This document shows, piece after piece, positions 16,299 through 25,759 of a stretch of DNA of 64,000 nucleotides. The stretch covers positions 1-64,000 of the forward strand of contig JAGLEV010000029.1 in the NCBI GenBank assembly GCA_023144895.1, in the 5' to 3' direction. The first letter of the stretch is position 1, and each line of letters starts with the position of its first letter. This stretch comes from Thiotrichaceae bacterium (lineage in GTDB: Bacteria; Pseudomonadota; Gammaproteobacteria; Thiotrichales; Thiotrichaceae). The notes below the pieces were generated by a model. The model was not told the origin of the DNA. It saw nothing but the letters and a program-made list of their open reading frames with translations, and ran no database searches. Position numbers and translations under genes: made by a program.

Positions 16299-17483
16299 AT
16301 GAAATCAATACATAAAAAACTAATTTTTCTTACCAGTTTATTGCTATCAACAACATTACAAGCCAATGACTTATCAGGAAAAATTGGTCTTGAAGGTCGT
16401 TATTTTCTTGATGACCCCGCTTATACAGGGCAAAAATCAGGAGGTTTATCACTTAGCTTACAACCAGAATATAAACATAAGTGGAATAATGACCATAATG
16501 TATTGAGCTTTATTCCCTTCTACCGCAAAGACTCTAAAGATCCAGAACGGACTCACGGTGATATTCGTCAGCTTGATCTCACCATGGCAAAAGGTGATTG
16601 GGAATTTCAAGGCGGTATTAGTAAAGTATTTTGGGGTGTCACTGAATCTCAACACCTCGTTGATATTATTAACCAGACCGATGGAGTTGAAGGGGTTGAT
16701 GGTGAGGATAAGCTAGGGCAACCTATGTTTAGAATGAGCCGTATCCATGATAACGGTACACTTAATGTCTATATTCTCCCCTATTTTCGTGAACGCACTT
16801 TTGTTGGAGCTAATGGTCGTTTTCGTGGTAGCTTGCCTGTTGATACTCATGATGTTAGCTATGAGTCCTCAAAAAAAGACAAGCATATTGATTATGCAGC
16901 ACGCTTGAATCATACTTTTGATAAGCTAGATGTCGGGCTAAGCTATTTTGATGGCACATCACGCACACCACAATTGACTCCCAATCTCGCCAGTGGTGTA
17001 TTAAAACAGCACTATCCCTTGGTACGACAAGCAGGTTTGGATTTGCAATATACGGGTGAAGCATGGCTATGGAAGCTTGAAACCATTCATCGTGATACCA
17101 AAGCGGAGAACCACAGTGCAGCAGTTGGTGGTTTTGAATATTCTCTACCCAGTCTAGGTAGCACAGGTGCAGATCTTGGCTTACTGGCTGAGTACCATCG
17201 TGACTCACGTGGTTATGCTCTTAATGCACCGCTTCAGAATGATCTATTTCTTGGTGCACGTCTTGGCTTAAATGATACAGAAGGTACTGAGTTTTTAGCA
17301 GGTACTTTTATTGATTTAGATGATCAAAGTAAAGTCTTTAGAGTCGAAGGGAGTCGTCGTATTGGCAAAGGTGTCAAACTCAATATAGAAGCACAAAAAC
17401 TGATTGATATTGATAATAATAATCCATTACGCAATGTTGAAAAAGATAGCTTTGTACAAATTGAGTTACAGAAGTATTTTTAA
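16299..17483 (+). CDS. outer-membrane beta-barrel protein
   Basis: A 394-aa exported protein. Signal peptide residues 1-23 (cleavage after LQA). The remainder alternates short polar turns and amphipathic strands rich in aromatic residues, and ends in a strand with terminal Phe (VQIELQKYF), the BamA-recognised C-terminal signature. It resembles the DUF1302/alginate-porin-like barrels that follow MMPL exporters and LolA-like proteins. I take it as the outer-membrane partner or receiver of the export system, but the substrate is unknown. SD AGAAGA is close before the ATG. A convergent hairpin follows immediately. Confidence 0.82.
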   Translation: MKSIHKKLIFLTSLLLSTTLQANDLSGKIGLEGRYFLDDPAYTGQKSGGLSLSLQPEYKHKWNNDHNVLSFIPFYRKDSKDPERTHGDIRQLDLTMAKGDWEFQGGISKVFWGVTESQHLVDIINQTDGVEGVDGEDKLGQPMFRMSRIHDNGTLNVYILPYFRERTFVGANGRFRGSLPVDTHDVSYESSKKDKHIDYAARLNHTFDKLDVGLSYFDGTSRTPQLTPNLASGVLKQHYPLVRQAGLDLQYTGEAWLWKLETIHRDTKAENHSAAVGGFEYSLPSLGSTGADLGLLAEYHRDSRGYALNAPLQNDLFLGARLGLNDTEGTEFLAGTFIDLDDQSKVFRVEGSRRIGKGVKLNIEAQKLIDIDNNNPLRNVEKDSFVQIELQKYF

Positions 17484-17513
17484 TAGAAGGCTTGACAAGC
17501 GTTCAGCCTTCTA
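17484..17513. terminator. convergent terminator hairpin
   Basis: TAGAAGGCT (17484-17492) pairs perfectly with AGCCTTCTA (17505-17513). It lies between the barrel gene stop and overlaps the stop of hinT on the other strand, serving both. Confidence 0.65.
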
Positions 17514-17855
17514 ACCTGGAGGCCATTGCAGATTCCGACCTGAAAGCAGGTGCAAGTGAATATGGTAGACAGTTTGTCCGCCCTGTTCACCGCAATTAAT
17601 CACAGTACGATACCCTTGTTCCGCAATACCCTCTTGTTTTGCAAACTCTTTTACAGCCAAGTACATCTTAGCAATAAGTTGATGATTATCGAGCGTTAAA
17701 TCATTTAAAGTGGCGATATGTTTTTTAGGAATAACGAGACAGTGTAAAGGTGCCTGTCCTTCGATATCATCAAAGATAAGCACATCATCATTTTCATAAC
17801 GTATTTTAGCAGGTATTTTTCCCGCAACGATTTTACAAAATAAGCAATCTGACAT
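17511..17855 (-). CDS. hinT: HIT-family purine nucleoside phosphoramidase
   Basis: Small cytosolic nucleotide hydrolase that cleaves adenosine phosphoramidates and acyl/aminoacyl-adenylates. The 114 residues contain the N-terminal CLFCKIVAGKIPAKI, the DIEGQAPLHCLVIPKKH segment and the histidine triad HIHLHLL, which is followed by the conserved GR. SD AAGGTAAT lies before the ATG. It ends at the convergent hairpin with the barrel gene and heads the same direction as recR-ybaB-dnaX, whose recR stop is 14 bases upstream; co-transcription is likely. Confidence 0.94.
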   Translation of the reverse strand: MSDCLFCKIVAGKIPAKIRYENDDVLIFDDIEGQAPLHCLVIPKKHIATLNDLTLDNHQLIAKMYLAVKEFAKQEGIAEQGYRTVINCGEQGGQTVYHIHLHLLSGRNLQWPPG

Positions 17856-17869
17856 AAGTATTACCTTGT

Positions 17870-18466
17870 TTAATATTGTTGCCGACCACTAAAGGCATGT
17901 GCCAACGTTCCCTTATCCACATAATCCAACTCCCCACCAATCGGAACACCGTGTGCGATACGTGTTGTATTAATCAACTGCTTTACTGCAAGCTGACTAA
18001 TATAATGCGCCGTCATTTCACCTTCAATCGATGGGTTAGTCGCAAGGATTAACTCAGTGACTTTACCTTCTGCCAGAATAGCATCTAATTTATCTAACTC
18101 TAGCTCTTCTGGTCCAACACCATCTAATGGTGATAACTTGCCCATTAAAACAAAATAATACCCCCGAAAGTGTGCAGCTTGCTCTATTGCCAGTACATCT
18201 GCAGGATTTTCTACCACACAGAGCTGTGATTCATCACGTCCTTTATCTAAACAGAGTCGACAATAATCATTTTCCGTCAATGTTCTACAACGCTGACAGT
18301 GTCCTATTTTTTCTATTGCGGATGATAAAGCAACAGCAAGCTCACTTCCTGCGCCTCGATCATTTTCAAGAATATGAAATGCCATACGTTGTGCAGTACG
18401 CTTGCCCACACTCGGTAAGCAAGTGAGGGAGTTGATTAAATGCTGTAATGCAGAAACATCACTCAT
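17870..18466 (-). CDS. recR: recombination mediator RecR
   Basis: Works with RecF/RecO to load RecA on gapped DNA. The 198-aa protein has the N-terminal helix-hairpin-helix ([17 protein letters not shown]), the four-cysteine zinc finger ([16 protein letters not shown]), then the Toprim domain ([13 protein letters not shown]) and the C-terminal [16 protein letters not shown]. Its start directly abuts the stop of ybaB with no spacer and no clear ribosome-binding site, implying translational coupling. The dnaX-ybaB-recR order is conserved widely in bacteria. Confidence 0.97.
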   Translation of the reverse strand: MSDVSALQHLINSLTCLPSVGKRTAQRMAFHILENDRGAGSELAVALSSAIEKIGHCQRCRTLTENDYCRLCLDKGRDESQLCVVENPADVLAIEQAAHFRGYYFVLMGKLSPLDGVGPEELELDKLDAILAEGKVTELILATNPSIEGEMTAHYISQLAVKQLINTTRIAHGVPIGGELDYVDKGTLAHAFSGRQQY

Positions 18467-18793
18467 TTAAAACGGTAGGCTCATTCCACCAGGTAAGTTC
18501 ACGCCATTCGTTACTTTTGACATCAGTTCTTGTGATTCTTCTGATAAACGCTGTACAGCATCATTCATTGCCGCAGCAACAAGGTCTTCAAGCATTTCTT
18601 TGTCATCAGACATCAAGCTGTCATCAATCATGACACGCTTACATTCATGTGAGCCATTTAATAAGACAGAAACCAAACCACCGCCAGACTGACCCGTAAT
18701 TTCTAACGCAGCAACTTCTTCTTGCGCCGCTTTCATATCTTCTTGCATCTTTTGGGCTTGCTTCATTATCCCACCCAAACCACCTTTTAACAT
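18467..18793 (-). CDS. ybaB: nucleoid-associated protein YbaB/EbfC
   Basis: Small dimeric DNA-binding protein found between dnaX and recR in most bacteria. 108 aa with [43 protein letters not shown] at the start, a typical helix followed by the strand-forming part, and the [12 protein letters not shown] helix. SD TAGGAATTG lies before the ATG. The 118-base gap to dnaX carries no recognisable SRP RNA. Confidence 0.96.
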   Translation of the reverse strand: MLKGGLGGIMKQAQKMQEDMKAAQEEVAALEITGQSGGGLVSVLLNGSHECKRVMIDDSLMSDDKEMLEDLVAAAMNDAVQRLSEESQELMSKVTNGVNLPGGMSLPF

Positions 18794-18911
18794 ATCAATT
18801 CCTATAATTTTTGTCTAATAAGGCTTTCGCCAGTTCTGCTATTCAAGTCTCATTCCTAAGGAACTTCATTTTCCTAACAGATGCTTTTCAAAGTATACAT
18901 CAGCTAGGTTG

Positions 18912-20783
18912 CTACTGTAACTTTATTGAGTTCGGAATCACTTGTGCTGCTAGTTTTTTCTGCAATTCAACGACAAACGGATCGTTATAAATAGCCTGTT
19001 CCGCTCCCGTTTGACGCTCTTCTTGCTGACGGTGTGTACGTTGATCAGGAGTTTCAGCCGTATTTTCTGCTACTTTTATGGTGAGCTTAACTGATGAATG
19101 GTAATACTGTTGCAAGGCTATTTGCATCAATGTTTCAGCAGTCTGGCTATACAGTTGGCTAGCTACCTTATCCAGTAATAAGGTAATATTTTCATCATCT
19201 TGATGTCCTATTGTACAATGTCGTGCAAGCTGTAAGTTCATTCCCTCTAGCTTAAGTTTATCAACCACTTCATGCCAAATATTCCCTGTATTTTCTTTCT
19301 TTTTATCTTGGGATGGCTGTATTGGCTCTACTTTCTTAGGCTCTATTTTTTCTATACTCTCTGTCGCTTTAGTCCTATTAACAACGGGTTCAGCGTTAAC
19401 AACTATTTTTTTAGCTTCTGGAGGCTCAACCTTTTCGGGCACTATGACCTCTTTTACTACTTCCACTGTTTTAATTATTTCAGCAACAGGCTCAGGCTCT
19501 ACAGGAGGAGTTTCTATTCTCCGCTCATTAAGCAACGGCTCTAGAGGTTTTAAAGTCTCATGACTATGAATAGATTCATTTTCGGCAACACGGGGGGAAT
19601 AATCATTCTGAATCTCTTCAATCAAATGTCCCTTATCGCTAACCGTATCCGTCACCACTTCAGTTAATTTTTTTTTAGACTCAACAGAAGCTAGCGGTAT
19701 ATCATCAGTACCTGCGGGTCTAAATGTCATTATCCGCAATAACATCATTTCAAAACCCGAGCGACAATCAACAGCAAGCGCTAAATCTCGTCGTCCATGT
19801 AGAGCAATTTGATAATACAATTGGATATCTTCAGGGCTTAATACCTTAGCGAGTACACTAATATGCTCATTATCAGTATAGATACTAGGCGTTGCTTGGT
19901 AAACCGCAATTTGATGTAAGAATGAAATTAAGCCATCAGCAGCTGCTTCAAAATCAGGCGTTAATGTTGCCATATCCTCAATAGCCTGCATCAATTGTTC
20001 CGCATTACCCTCATGAGCAGACCGTACCAATATCGCCATACGATCAGCAGGTAATAAGCCCAACATATTACTAATGCCTTCCAGCTCAAGACTTCCAGCA
20101 CCATACGCAATCGCTTGATCCAACAAGCTTAATGCATCACGCATACTGCCATCTGCTGCTCGTGCTAATAATTTTAAACTTTCAGCATCAGAGCTAATAT
20201 TTTCATTTTTAATTAATAAAGCAAGATGGCTTTCAATAAGATCCAGCGATAAGCGCTTTAAATTAAACTGCAAGCAACGTGAAAGAATAGTCACTGGAAG
20301 CTTTTGTGGGTCAGTGGTCGCAAAAACAAATTTAACGTGTTCAGGAGGCTCTTCTAACGTTTTTAACAAAGCATTAAAACTATGCCCTGATAACATATGG
20401 ACTTCATCAATAAGATAAATCTTAAAGCGACCCCGACTCGGCATATATTGCACATTTTCTAATAACTCACGGGTATCTTCAACCTTCGTTCGTGATGCTG
20501 CATCTACCTCGATCAGGTCAATATAACGCCCTTCCGTTATCTCTGTACAGGAGCTACAAGTACCACAAGGCTCTGCAGTAATACCTGTTTCACAATTGAA
20601 GCACTTGACCAGAATTCTAGCTAACGTTGTTTTTCCAACACCTCGTGTCCCTGTGAATAAATAAGCATGATGTAAGCGTTGTTCTTTAAAGGCATTTGCT
20701 AGTGCTTTAATAATATGCTGTTGACCCACCATTTCGGTAAAATTCTGTGGTCGCCACTTTCTAGCAAGTACTTGATAGCTCAT
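18912..20783 (-). CDS. dnaX: DNA polymerase III gamma/tau subunit
   Basis: Clamp-loader ATPase and replisome organiser. Domain I has Walker A GTRGVGKTT, the zinc module CFNCETGITAEPCGTCSSC and the DEVHMLS box with SRC sensor; domain III follows to about residue 360. A proline/glutamate/valine-rich linker (400-500) leads to the tau-specific region NIWHEVVDKLKLEGMNLQLARHC to the end at 623. In the linker a run of seven As (19406-19412) after Ala457 could, on a one-base backward slip or insertion, reach a stop five codons later, giving a gamma-like 462-aa product. The E. coli heptamer AAAAAAG itself is not present in frame. No clear ribosome-binding site before the ATG. Confidence 0.96.
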   Translation of the reverse strand: MSYQVLARKWRPQNFTEMVGQQHIIKALANAFKEQRLHHAYLFTGTRGVGKTTLARILVKCFNCETGITAEPCGTCSSCTEITEGRYIDLIEVDAASRTKVEDTRELLENVQYMPSRGRFKIYLIDEVHMLSGHSFNALLKTLEEPPEHVKFVFATTDPQKLPVTILSRCLQFNLKRLSLDLIESHLALLIKNENISSDAESLKLLARAADGSMRDALSLLDQAIAYGAGSLELEGISNMLGLLPADRMAILVRSAHEGNAEQLMQAIEDMATLTPDFEAAADGLISFLHQIAVYQATPSIYTDNEHISVLAKVLSPEDIQLYYQIALHGRRDLALAVDCRSGFEMMLLRIMTFRPAGTDDIPLASVESKKKLTEVVTDTVSDKGHLIEEIQNDYSPRVAENESIHSHETLKPLEPLLNERRIETPPVEPEPVAEIIKTVEVVKEVIVPEKVEPPEAKKIVVNAEPVVNRTKATESIEKIEPKKVEPIQPSQDKKKENTGNIWHEVVDKLKLEGMNLQLARHCTIGHQDDENITLLLDKVASQLYSQTAETLMQIALQQYYHSSVKLTIKVAENTAETPDQRTHRQQEERQTGAEQAIYNDPFVVELQKKLAAQVIPNSIKLQ

Positions 20784-20888
20784 ATATTTATCTATTCATA
20801 ATAAGAAGGGGATTCACCTAATTTATCATAGTAGGTCAATGAAAGGAACTCTGAACAATGATGACCCAAAGCCCCTTTACAGAGAAAC

Positions 20889-21785
20889 CTACTGTTTTGC
20901 TACAAACTCAGTAAATTCCTTACCAATTAATTCATGACGTAAACCATAAATATAATTTGCTTTCATGTAGCCAAGCTTAGAACCACAATCATGGCTTTGA
21001 CCAGTGATGTTATAAGCATTAACGACTTCGTCCTTAACGAGCATTTCAATGGCATCAGTGACTTGAATCTCATTACCTGCACCAGGGCGAGTTTTCTTTA
21101 AATAATCCCATATCTGAGCAGACAATACATAACGCCCCACAATGGCTAAGTTAGACGGCGCTTCATCTTGGAGTGGCTTCTCAACCACTTGACTAATCTG
21201 GCAGTATTCACCAGCACCAAGGTCGGTGCCATTAATATCAACCACACCATAGTTACTTACCTCTTCCTTAGGCACGGCTTCAACCATAATCTGGCTCTGC
21301 TGATTTTTATCAAATAAACGCATCATGTGAGCAAGGTTTTCAGTCGCAAGGTCTGACTGTACTTCATCGATTAACACATCAGGCAATAAAACGGCAAAAG
21401 GCTCAGGGCCAATCACTGGCAATGCACAAAGAATGGCATGACCCAGTCCTTTAGCAACACCTTGCCTTACTTGCATAATCGTTACATGCTCAGGTGTAAT
21501 AGCTCGAACTTCATCTAATAGTTGACGCTTAACACGCTTTTCTAGCTCTGACTCTAGCTCGTAGCTGGTATCAAAATGATTTTCAATGGCATTTTTACTA
21601 GAATGTGTCACCAAGACAATTTCAGTAATACCTGCTGCCACACATTCATTAACAATATATTGAATCAATGGCTTGTCGACAACAGGTAACATTTCTTTTG
21701 GAATGGCTTTTGTTGCAGGTAGCATTCTTGTGCCTAGCCCTGCAACAGGAATAACTGCTTTAGTAATATTATGATTTATCTTCAT
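20889..21785 (-). CDS. galU: UTP-glucose-1-phosphate uridylyltransferase
   Basis: Makes UDP-glucose, the donor for LPS core, trehalose/osmoprotectant and exopolysaccharide synthesis. The 298 residues show the nucleotidyltransferase signature [30 protein letters not shown] at the N-terminus, [16 protein letters not shown] and the VVEKP segment near residue 200. Length is normal. It is monocistronic by position, 105 bases from dnaX. UDP-glucose supply may serve the GT2 synthase at 39.6-41.4 kb (inference). Confidence 0.96.
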   Translation of the reverse strand: MKINHNITKAVIPVAGLGTRMLPATKAIPKEMLPVVDKPLIQYIVNECVAAGITEIVLVTHSSKNAIENHFDTSYELESELEKRVKRQLLDEVRAITPEHVTIMQVRQGVAKGLGHAILCALPVIGPEPFAVLLPDVLIDEVQSDLATENLAHMMRLFDKNQQSQIMVEAVPKEEVSNYGVVDINGTDLGAGEYCQISQVVEKPLQDEAPSNLAIVGRYVLSAQIWDYLKKTRPGAGNEIQVTDAIEMLVKDEVVNAYNITGQSHDCGSKLGYMKANYIYGLRHELIGKEFTEFVAKQ

Positions 21786-22338
21786 TGTTTATTTTCTCGT
21801 TTCTTCAGTGAAAAATGATCAACCTATAGCCTCAGATTGCCTCGTAATACGCCCAAGTGCAAGGTTTCTGCGTTATTATTAACTAGAATGAGGTAATATT
21901 TAGAATAGATACTGATATTTGGTATGGTTATTAAAAGTTCTCAGTTATTAGCAACAGATCATGATAGCCCTCATCAAAATTGTTCCTAAATCCACTTCTT
22001 TAGCGTTATAATCATACATTGCATGAATTTTACACACAAGTACCACTGCTCGAATAGATTAAACCTGATGGTATTGAAAGTGTCATGATTCCTTGCAATT
22101 AAGAAACTAGATTCCTAAGAGTAATAAATTGAGAGTTTTACATGAGTGAAACTTTTTACAAAAAAAGTAAAATCTGAATAAAAAGCACAGCTTACTGGAG
22201 AGAATAAAAACCTTTAGACTGTTTTTAACGTCGCTACCACGAAAATTTACTCTTGTAAAACCCTCAAACTGAAACCTTGAGCTTGTATTTATGTAAAAAA
22301 TACCTATATATATCACCAACATCCTATTTATTTGATCC
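21786..22338. other. 550-base stretch without a recognised gene
   Basis: Between the galU start and the small membrane peptide. It must hold the galU promoter and that of the XpaC/TelA cluster. I see only short AT-rich motifs and a weak hairpin near 22262-22282 (CTCAA...TTGAG). A minus-strand frame at 22107-22433 has no protein character and overlaps the peptide gene. Confidence 0.4.
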
Positions 22339-22350
22339 AAGGAGCTTATT

Positions 22351-22443
22351 TTGCCATATGCATTAAAAAAATTATTAGGCTTATTACTTTTAGTCGCCAG
22401 TGTTGGCATTATTGCTATAAAAGTATTTATCACAACACTTTAA
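22351..22443 (+). CDS. 30-residue single-span membrane peptide (TTG start)
   Basis: The peptide starts MPYALKKLLGLLLL, continues as a hydrophobic helix and ends KVFITTL. The TTG start is preceded, six bases away, by a perfect AAGGAG, which makes translation credible despite the rare start. One membrane helix (about residues 8-28) with positive residues at its N-side. It sits 29 bases before the XpaC-like gene on the same strand, suggesting it is the first gene of that cluster. Function unknown; small membrane peptides often modulate larger membrane partners. Confidence 0.6.
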   Translation: MPYALKKLLGLLLLVASVGIIAIKVFITTL

Positions 22444-22472
22444 ACCTATAAAATCATTCATCTATTAAAAAT

Positions 22473-23330
22473 ATGTCTAATATTAAACGCATTAACGATT
22501 CAAAAGATATCATTCATGAAGTCCGCTATGGTCTAAAGGGCACGCTTCTTTATGTACTCCCTGTGCCTATTCTGATAGCAACACTCTTTTCTTTGATCTC
22601 TGGTGATGTTATTAAGACCTTACTGCTAGCACTAAGCTCAGCAGGGTTTCTCATTGCTGCCATTATTACCCGCCATGGCTTAAAGTTAGAATCACAATTT
22701 GTAAAAAATACTATTGCTAAAGCGCCAGATACGCCCTATAAAACAGTAGGTGCTATTATTTTAAGCCTATGTACAGGCTTGAGTGCTTATTTTCTCACTC
22801 AGTACGGATTGCTTAGCAGTATACTTTTTGCCTCAGCCACCTTATTAGGCTTTATTTTTTCCTATGGGCTAGATCCACGAAAAGATAAGAACAATGCACT
22901 AAACTTTGGTGTATCAACAGAAGATGTTATTAAAGCCTTAGAAGCCGCTGAAATTAATATTAAAGGATTACGAACCGCTCAACGAGCCATTGTTGATATT
23001 AATATTAAGGAGCAACTTGACCGCATCATTAGTAAAGCAGAAGGAATCCTTACTACGATTGAAAAAGACCCTCGTGACTTAGATAAAGCACGGAAGTTTT
23101 TGAGAATTTATCTAAAAGGAGCACACGAAGTCACTGAAAAATATGTCGATACCAATGAAAAAAAGGCGATGACTGAAGTGCTCAAAGGTGATTTTTACAA
23201 AGTATTGGATTCAATCGAAGAAACTTTTGAACACCAACAAAATAAACTGAATAAAAACAATCAATTTGATCTCGATGTTAAAATCGAAGTATTAGAAACT
23301 CAGCTTAAAGAAACACTTAAAAAATATTAA
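22473..23330 (+). CDS. XpaC-like membrane protein (5-bromo-4-chloroindolyl phosphate hydrolysis family)
   Basis: A 285-aa protein with four hydrophobic segments (about residues 22-45, 48-66, 90-110, 112-130) followed by a long charged helical region. The arrangement and its place before a TelA-like gene match the XpaC family of B. subtilis, named for 5-bromo-4-chloroindolyl phosphate hydrolysis, whose real activity is not known. The C-terminal 150 residues (DVIKALEAAEINIKGLRTAQRAIVD...) look coiled-coil-like. There is no strong ribosome-binding site, which fits coupling to the upstream peptide. I am fairly sure of the family because of the pairing with TelA. Confidence 0.78.
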   Translation: MSNIKRINDSKDIIHEVRYGLKGTLLYVLPVPILIATLFSLISGDVIKTLLLALSSAGFLIAAIITRHGLKLESQFVKNTIAKAPDTPYKTVGAIILSLCTGLSAYFLTQYGLLSSILFASATLLGFIFSYGLDPRKDKNNALNFGVSTEDVIKALEAAEINIKGLRTAQRAIVDINIKEQLDRIISKAEGILTTIEKDPRDLDKARKFLRIYLKGAHEVTEKYVDTNEKKAMTEVLKGDFYKVLDSIEETFEHQQNKLNKNNQFDLDVKIEVLETQLKETLKKY

Positions 23331-23375
23331 TCTTTTAATCACAACCGTATAAAACAATAGGAACAACAGGAATAC

Positions 23376-24551
23376 ATGATGCCTGAAAACCAAATAACAA
23401 CAACGACTAAGGTCGGTGAAGAGATACTAGATACTGTATTAAAAAAAACAAAAATCAGTCACGATATTGTGAGCTATTCAGAAGCAAATAGTGATGATAA
23501 AACAGTAATCACATCATTGGTTGAACAGATTAATATGGATGATCGCAATAGCATCCTTTTCTTTGGTGCTGATGCTCAAGAAGACATGAGCACAATCTCA
23601 GAAGAGATGCTTAATGGGGTTAAAAACAAAGACCTTGGTAATGCCAGTAAATCATTGAATGATATTGTGGTGGCTATCAAAGGTTTTGATATTGATGAGC
23701 TAAACCCGAATAAAAAAGTAGGTTTCTTTAGTAAATTATTTGGTAAGGCAAAACCTGTTGTTGCTTTTATTGCTAAATACGATGATATTAAAGAGCAAAT
23801 TACTATTATTACCGATGATCTTGAAGATCATAAGGGCTTATTACTGCATGATATTATCTCGCTTGATAAGCTTTATGAGGCTAATTTAGAATACTTCCAC
23901 AGTCTTGAACACTATATTGCTGCGGGTGAAGAAAAGCTGAGCCAAATTAATAAAAATATTTTGCCTAAGATGATGGCAGAAGCTGACACTGAAAATAAAG
24001 ATGTGCTTCTTACACAAAAGCTTCGTGATACTCGAAGCTCACGGGATGATTTAGATCGACGGATACATGATCTTCGCCTAACTCGCCAAGTTGCCATGCA
24101 GAGTTTACCTAGTATCCGCATGATACAGGAAAATGATAAATCACTGATTACCAAAATTAATTCAACACTGATTAATACCGTACCTTTATGGAAAAACCAG
24201 TTAGCTCAGGCATTAACTATTTTCCGTATGAGTGCTGCTGCTGATTCGGTTAAAAGTGCAACCGATTTAACGAATGATCTATTAGAATCTAATGCTGAAA
24301 ATCTTCAACAGGGTAACCTTGAAGTACGCAAACAAATTGAGCGTGGCATTTTTGATATTGAATCAGTACGTAAAGCAAATGACTCGATAATTACTTCAAT
24401 TAACGACAGTTTACAGATTGCAGAGGAAGGTCGTGTAGCAAGACATCGTGCAGTGACGGAACTTACTGAGATGGAAACAGATCTACATGAGGCATTGATA
24501 TCAGCTAAAGCACGGGCAGAAGAGCAAGCTGAACAAGTTGAATTAAAGTAA
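23376..24551 (+). CDS. TelA-like toxic anion resistance protein
   Basis: A 391-aa cytosolic, largely helical protein of the TelA/KlaA family, linked by name to tellurite resistance and more generally to envelope or antibiotic stress. Family features are the FFSKLFGKAKPVVAFIAKYDDIKEQI segment near residue 115, LLHDIISLDKLYEANLEYF near 160, and the long coiled-coil central and C-terminal part with PLWKNQLAQALTIFRM near 270. There are two adjacent ATGs (23376, 23379) behind AGGAAT. The gene lies between XpaC-like and SPFH genes with short gaps (45 and 15 bases), indicating one operon. Confidence 0.88.
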   Translation: MMPENQITTTTKVGEEILDTVLKKTKISHDIVSYSEANSDDKTVITSLVEQINMDDRNSILFFGADAQEDMSTISEEMLNGVKNKDLGNASKSLNDIVVAIKGFDIDELNPNKKVGFFSKLFGKAKPVVAFIAKYDDIKEQITIITDDLEDHKGLLLHDIISLDKLYEANLEYFHSLEHYIAAGEEKLSQINKNILPKMMAEADTENKDVLLTQKLRDTRSSRDDLDRRIHDLRLTRQVAMQSLPSIRMIQENDKSLITKINSTLINTVPLWKNQLAQALTIFRMSAAADSVKSATDLTNDLLESNAENLQQGNLEVRKQIERGIFDIESVRKANDSIITSINDSLQIAEEGRVARHRAVTELTEMETDLHEALISAKARAEEQAEQVELK

Positions 24552-24566
24552 AAGGGGAGATAAGTT

Positions 24567-25643
24567 ATGGGATTATTTGATAGATTTTTTGCAGAATTCA
24601 TTGATGTTATTGAATGGATGGATGATAGTCATGACACCATCATTTATCGCTTTCAGCGTTATGGTGATGAGATTAAATATGGTGCAAAACTAACAGTACG
24701 TGAATCACAGTTAGCTGTCTTTGTTAATGAGGGTGAAATTGCTGATGTTATTGCACCGGGAATGTATGAATTAGAGACTAAAAATCTACCCATACTATCA
24801 ACGTTGCAACACTGGGATCATGGTTTTCAGTCCCCCTTTAAAGCAGAAGTCTATTTTTGTAATACCAAACAATTTGTTGATTTAAAATGGGGTACAAAGA
24901 ACCCTATTATGTTACGTGATAAGGAGTTTGGTGCGGTACGTTTACGTGCTTATGGAACGTATGCTATTCGTATTACTGACCCTGTTAAGTTTATTAAAGA
25001 AATAGCAGGTACTGATTCTCATTTTACCGTGGATGAAGTCAGTAATCAGCTACGTAATTTAATTATCTCAAGATTTACCAATATTGCAGGCAAGGCCAGT
25101 ATTCCTATCCTAGATCTTGCTGCAAATTATGATCAACTCGGAACCTATCTTACTCAACAAATATCTCCTGAATTCCAAGAGCTGGGTGTTGAGTTAACCA
25201 AGATACTTATTGAGAATATTTCATTACCATCAAGCGTTGAAGAGGCATTAGATAAACGCACTAGCATGGGTATGATTGGTAATTTAGATCAATATATTAA
25301 ATACCAGTCTGCAGAAGCACTAGGCAGTGGTGGTAGTGCCTCCAGTGCGATGGATATGGGTATGGGCTTTGCTATGGCAAATAAAATGGCGGGTTCTTTA
25401 GATGTAGATGCTAAAGAGTCGACACTCAGCCCTCCTCCACTCGTCTCCGTTGAGACAGAAAAATGGTATGTTGCGATTAATAATGAGCCATCAGGTCCAC
25501 ACACAACAAAAGAACTTAAAGCACTCATTGGTGATAATAAGTTATTGCCTAATAGTCTCGTTTGGGCTGAAGGAATGACTGACTGGGTTGCAGCCTCTGA
25601 AGTTGAACAAGTCAGCAAGCTAATTCCACCACCTCTTTCTTAG
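24567..25643 (+). CDS. SPFH-domain protein with C-terminal GYF_2 domain
   Basis: A 358-aa member of the group often annotated as virion-core-like or YdjI-like. The N-terminal MGLFDRFFAEFIDVIEW and IIYRFQRYGDEIKYGAKLTVRESQLAVFVNEGEIADV start a band-7/SPFH fold to about residue 230. A glycine/methionine-rich linker (250-290) precedes a GYF_2 domain (WYVAINNEPSGPHTTKELKAL...VWAEGMTDWVAASEV) at 302-350, a fold that binds proline-rich peptides or partners. SD AGGGGAGATAAG is strong. In other bacteria such proteins sit beside PspA- or zinc-ribbon proteins and respond to membrane stress. No transmembrane span is visible. Confidence 0.85.
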   Translation: MGLFDRFFAEFIDVIEWMDDSHDTIIYRFQRYGDEIKYGAKLTVRESQLAVFVNEGEIADVIAPGMYELETKNLPILSTLQHWDHGFQSPFKAEVYFCNTKQFVDLKWGTKNPIMLRDKEFGAVRLRAYGTYAIRITDPVKFIKEIAGTDSHFTVDEVSNQLRNLIISRFTNIAGKASIPILDLAANYDQLGTYLTQQISPEFQELGVELTKILIENISLPSSVEEALDKRTSMGMIGNLDQYIKYQSAEALGSGGSASSAMDMGMGFAMANKMAGSLDVDAKESTLSPPPLVSVETEKWYVAINNEPSGPHTTKELKALIGDNKLLPNSLVWAEGMTDWVAASEVEQVSKLIPPPLS

Positions 25644-25759
25644 AAAAATCCTCGTTTCCTTAGAAAAAGTTTTCAACAGCATTAAATTATCTGGGCACTT
25701 AGTCTGTATTACTTTCTGGTAGTACAGACCCACTAATATCGAAATGAGTTATTTTTTTA

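Noticed and set aside
18794-18911. Signal recognition particle RNA (ffs) near dnaX
   Set aside because: Gap lacks the conserved SRP helix 8 sequence.
22107-22433. 108-codon minus-strand frame upstream of the XpaC-like gene
   Set aside because: Composition is not protein-like, no ribosome-binding site, and it overlaps antisense the better-supported 30-residue peptide.
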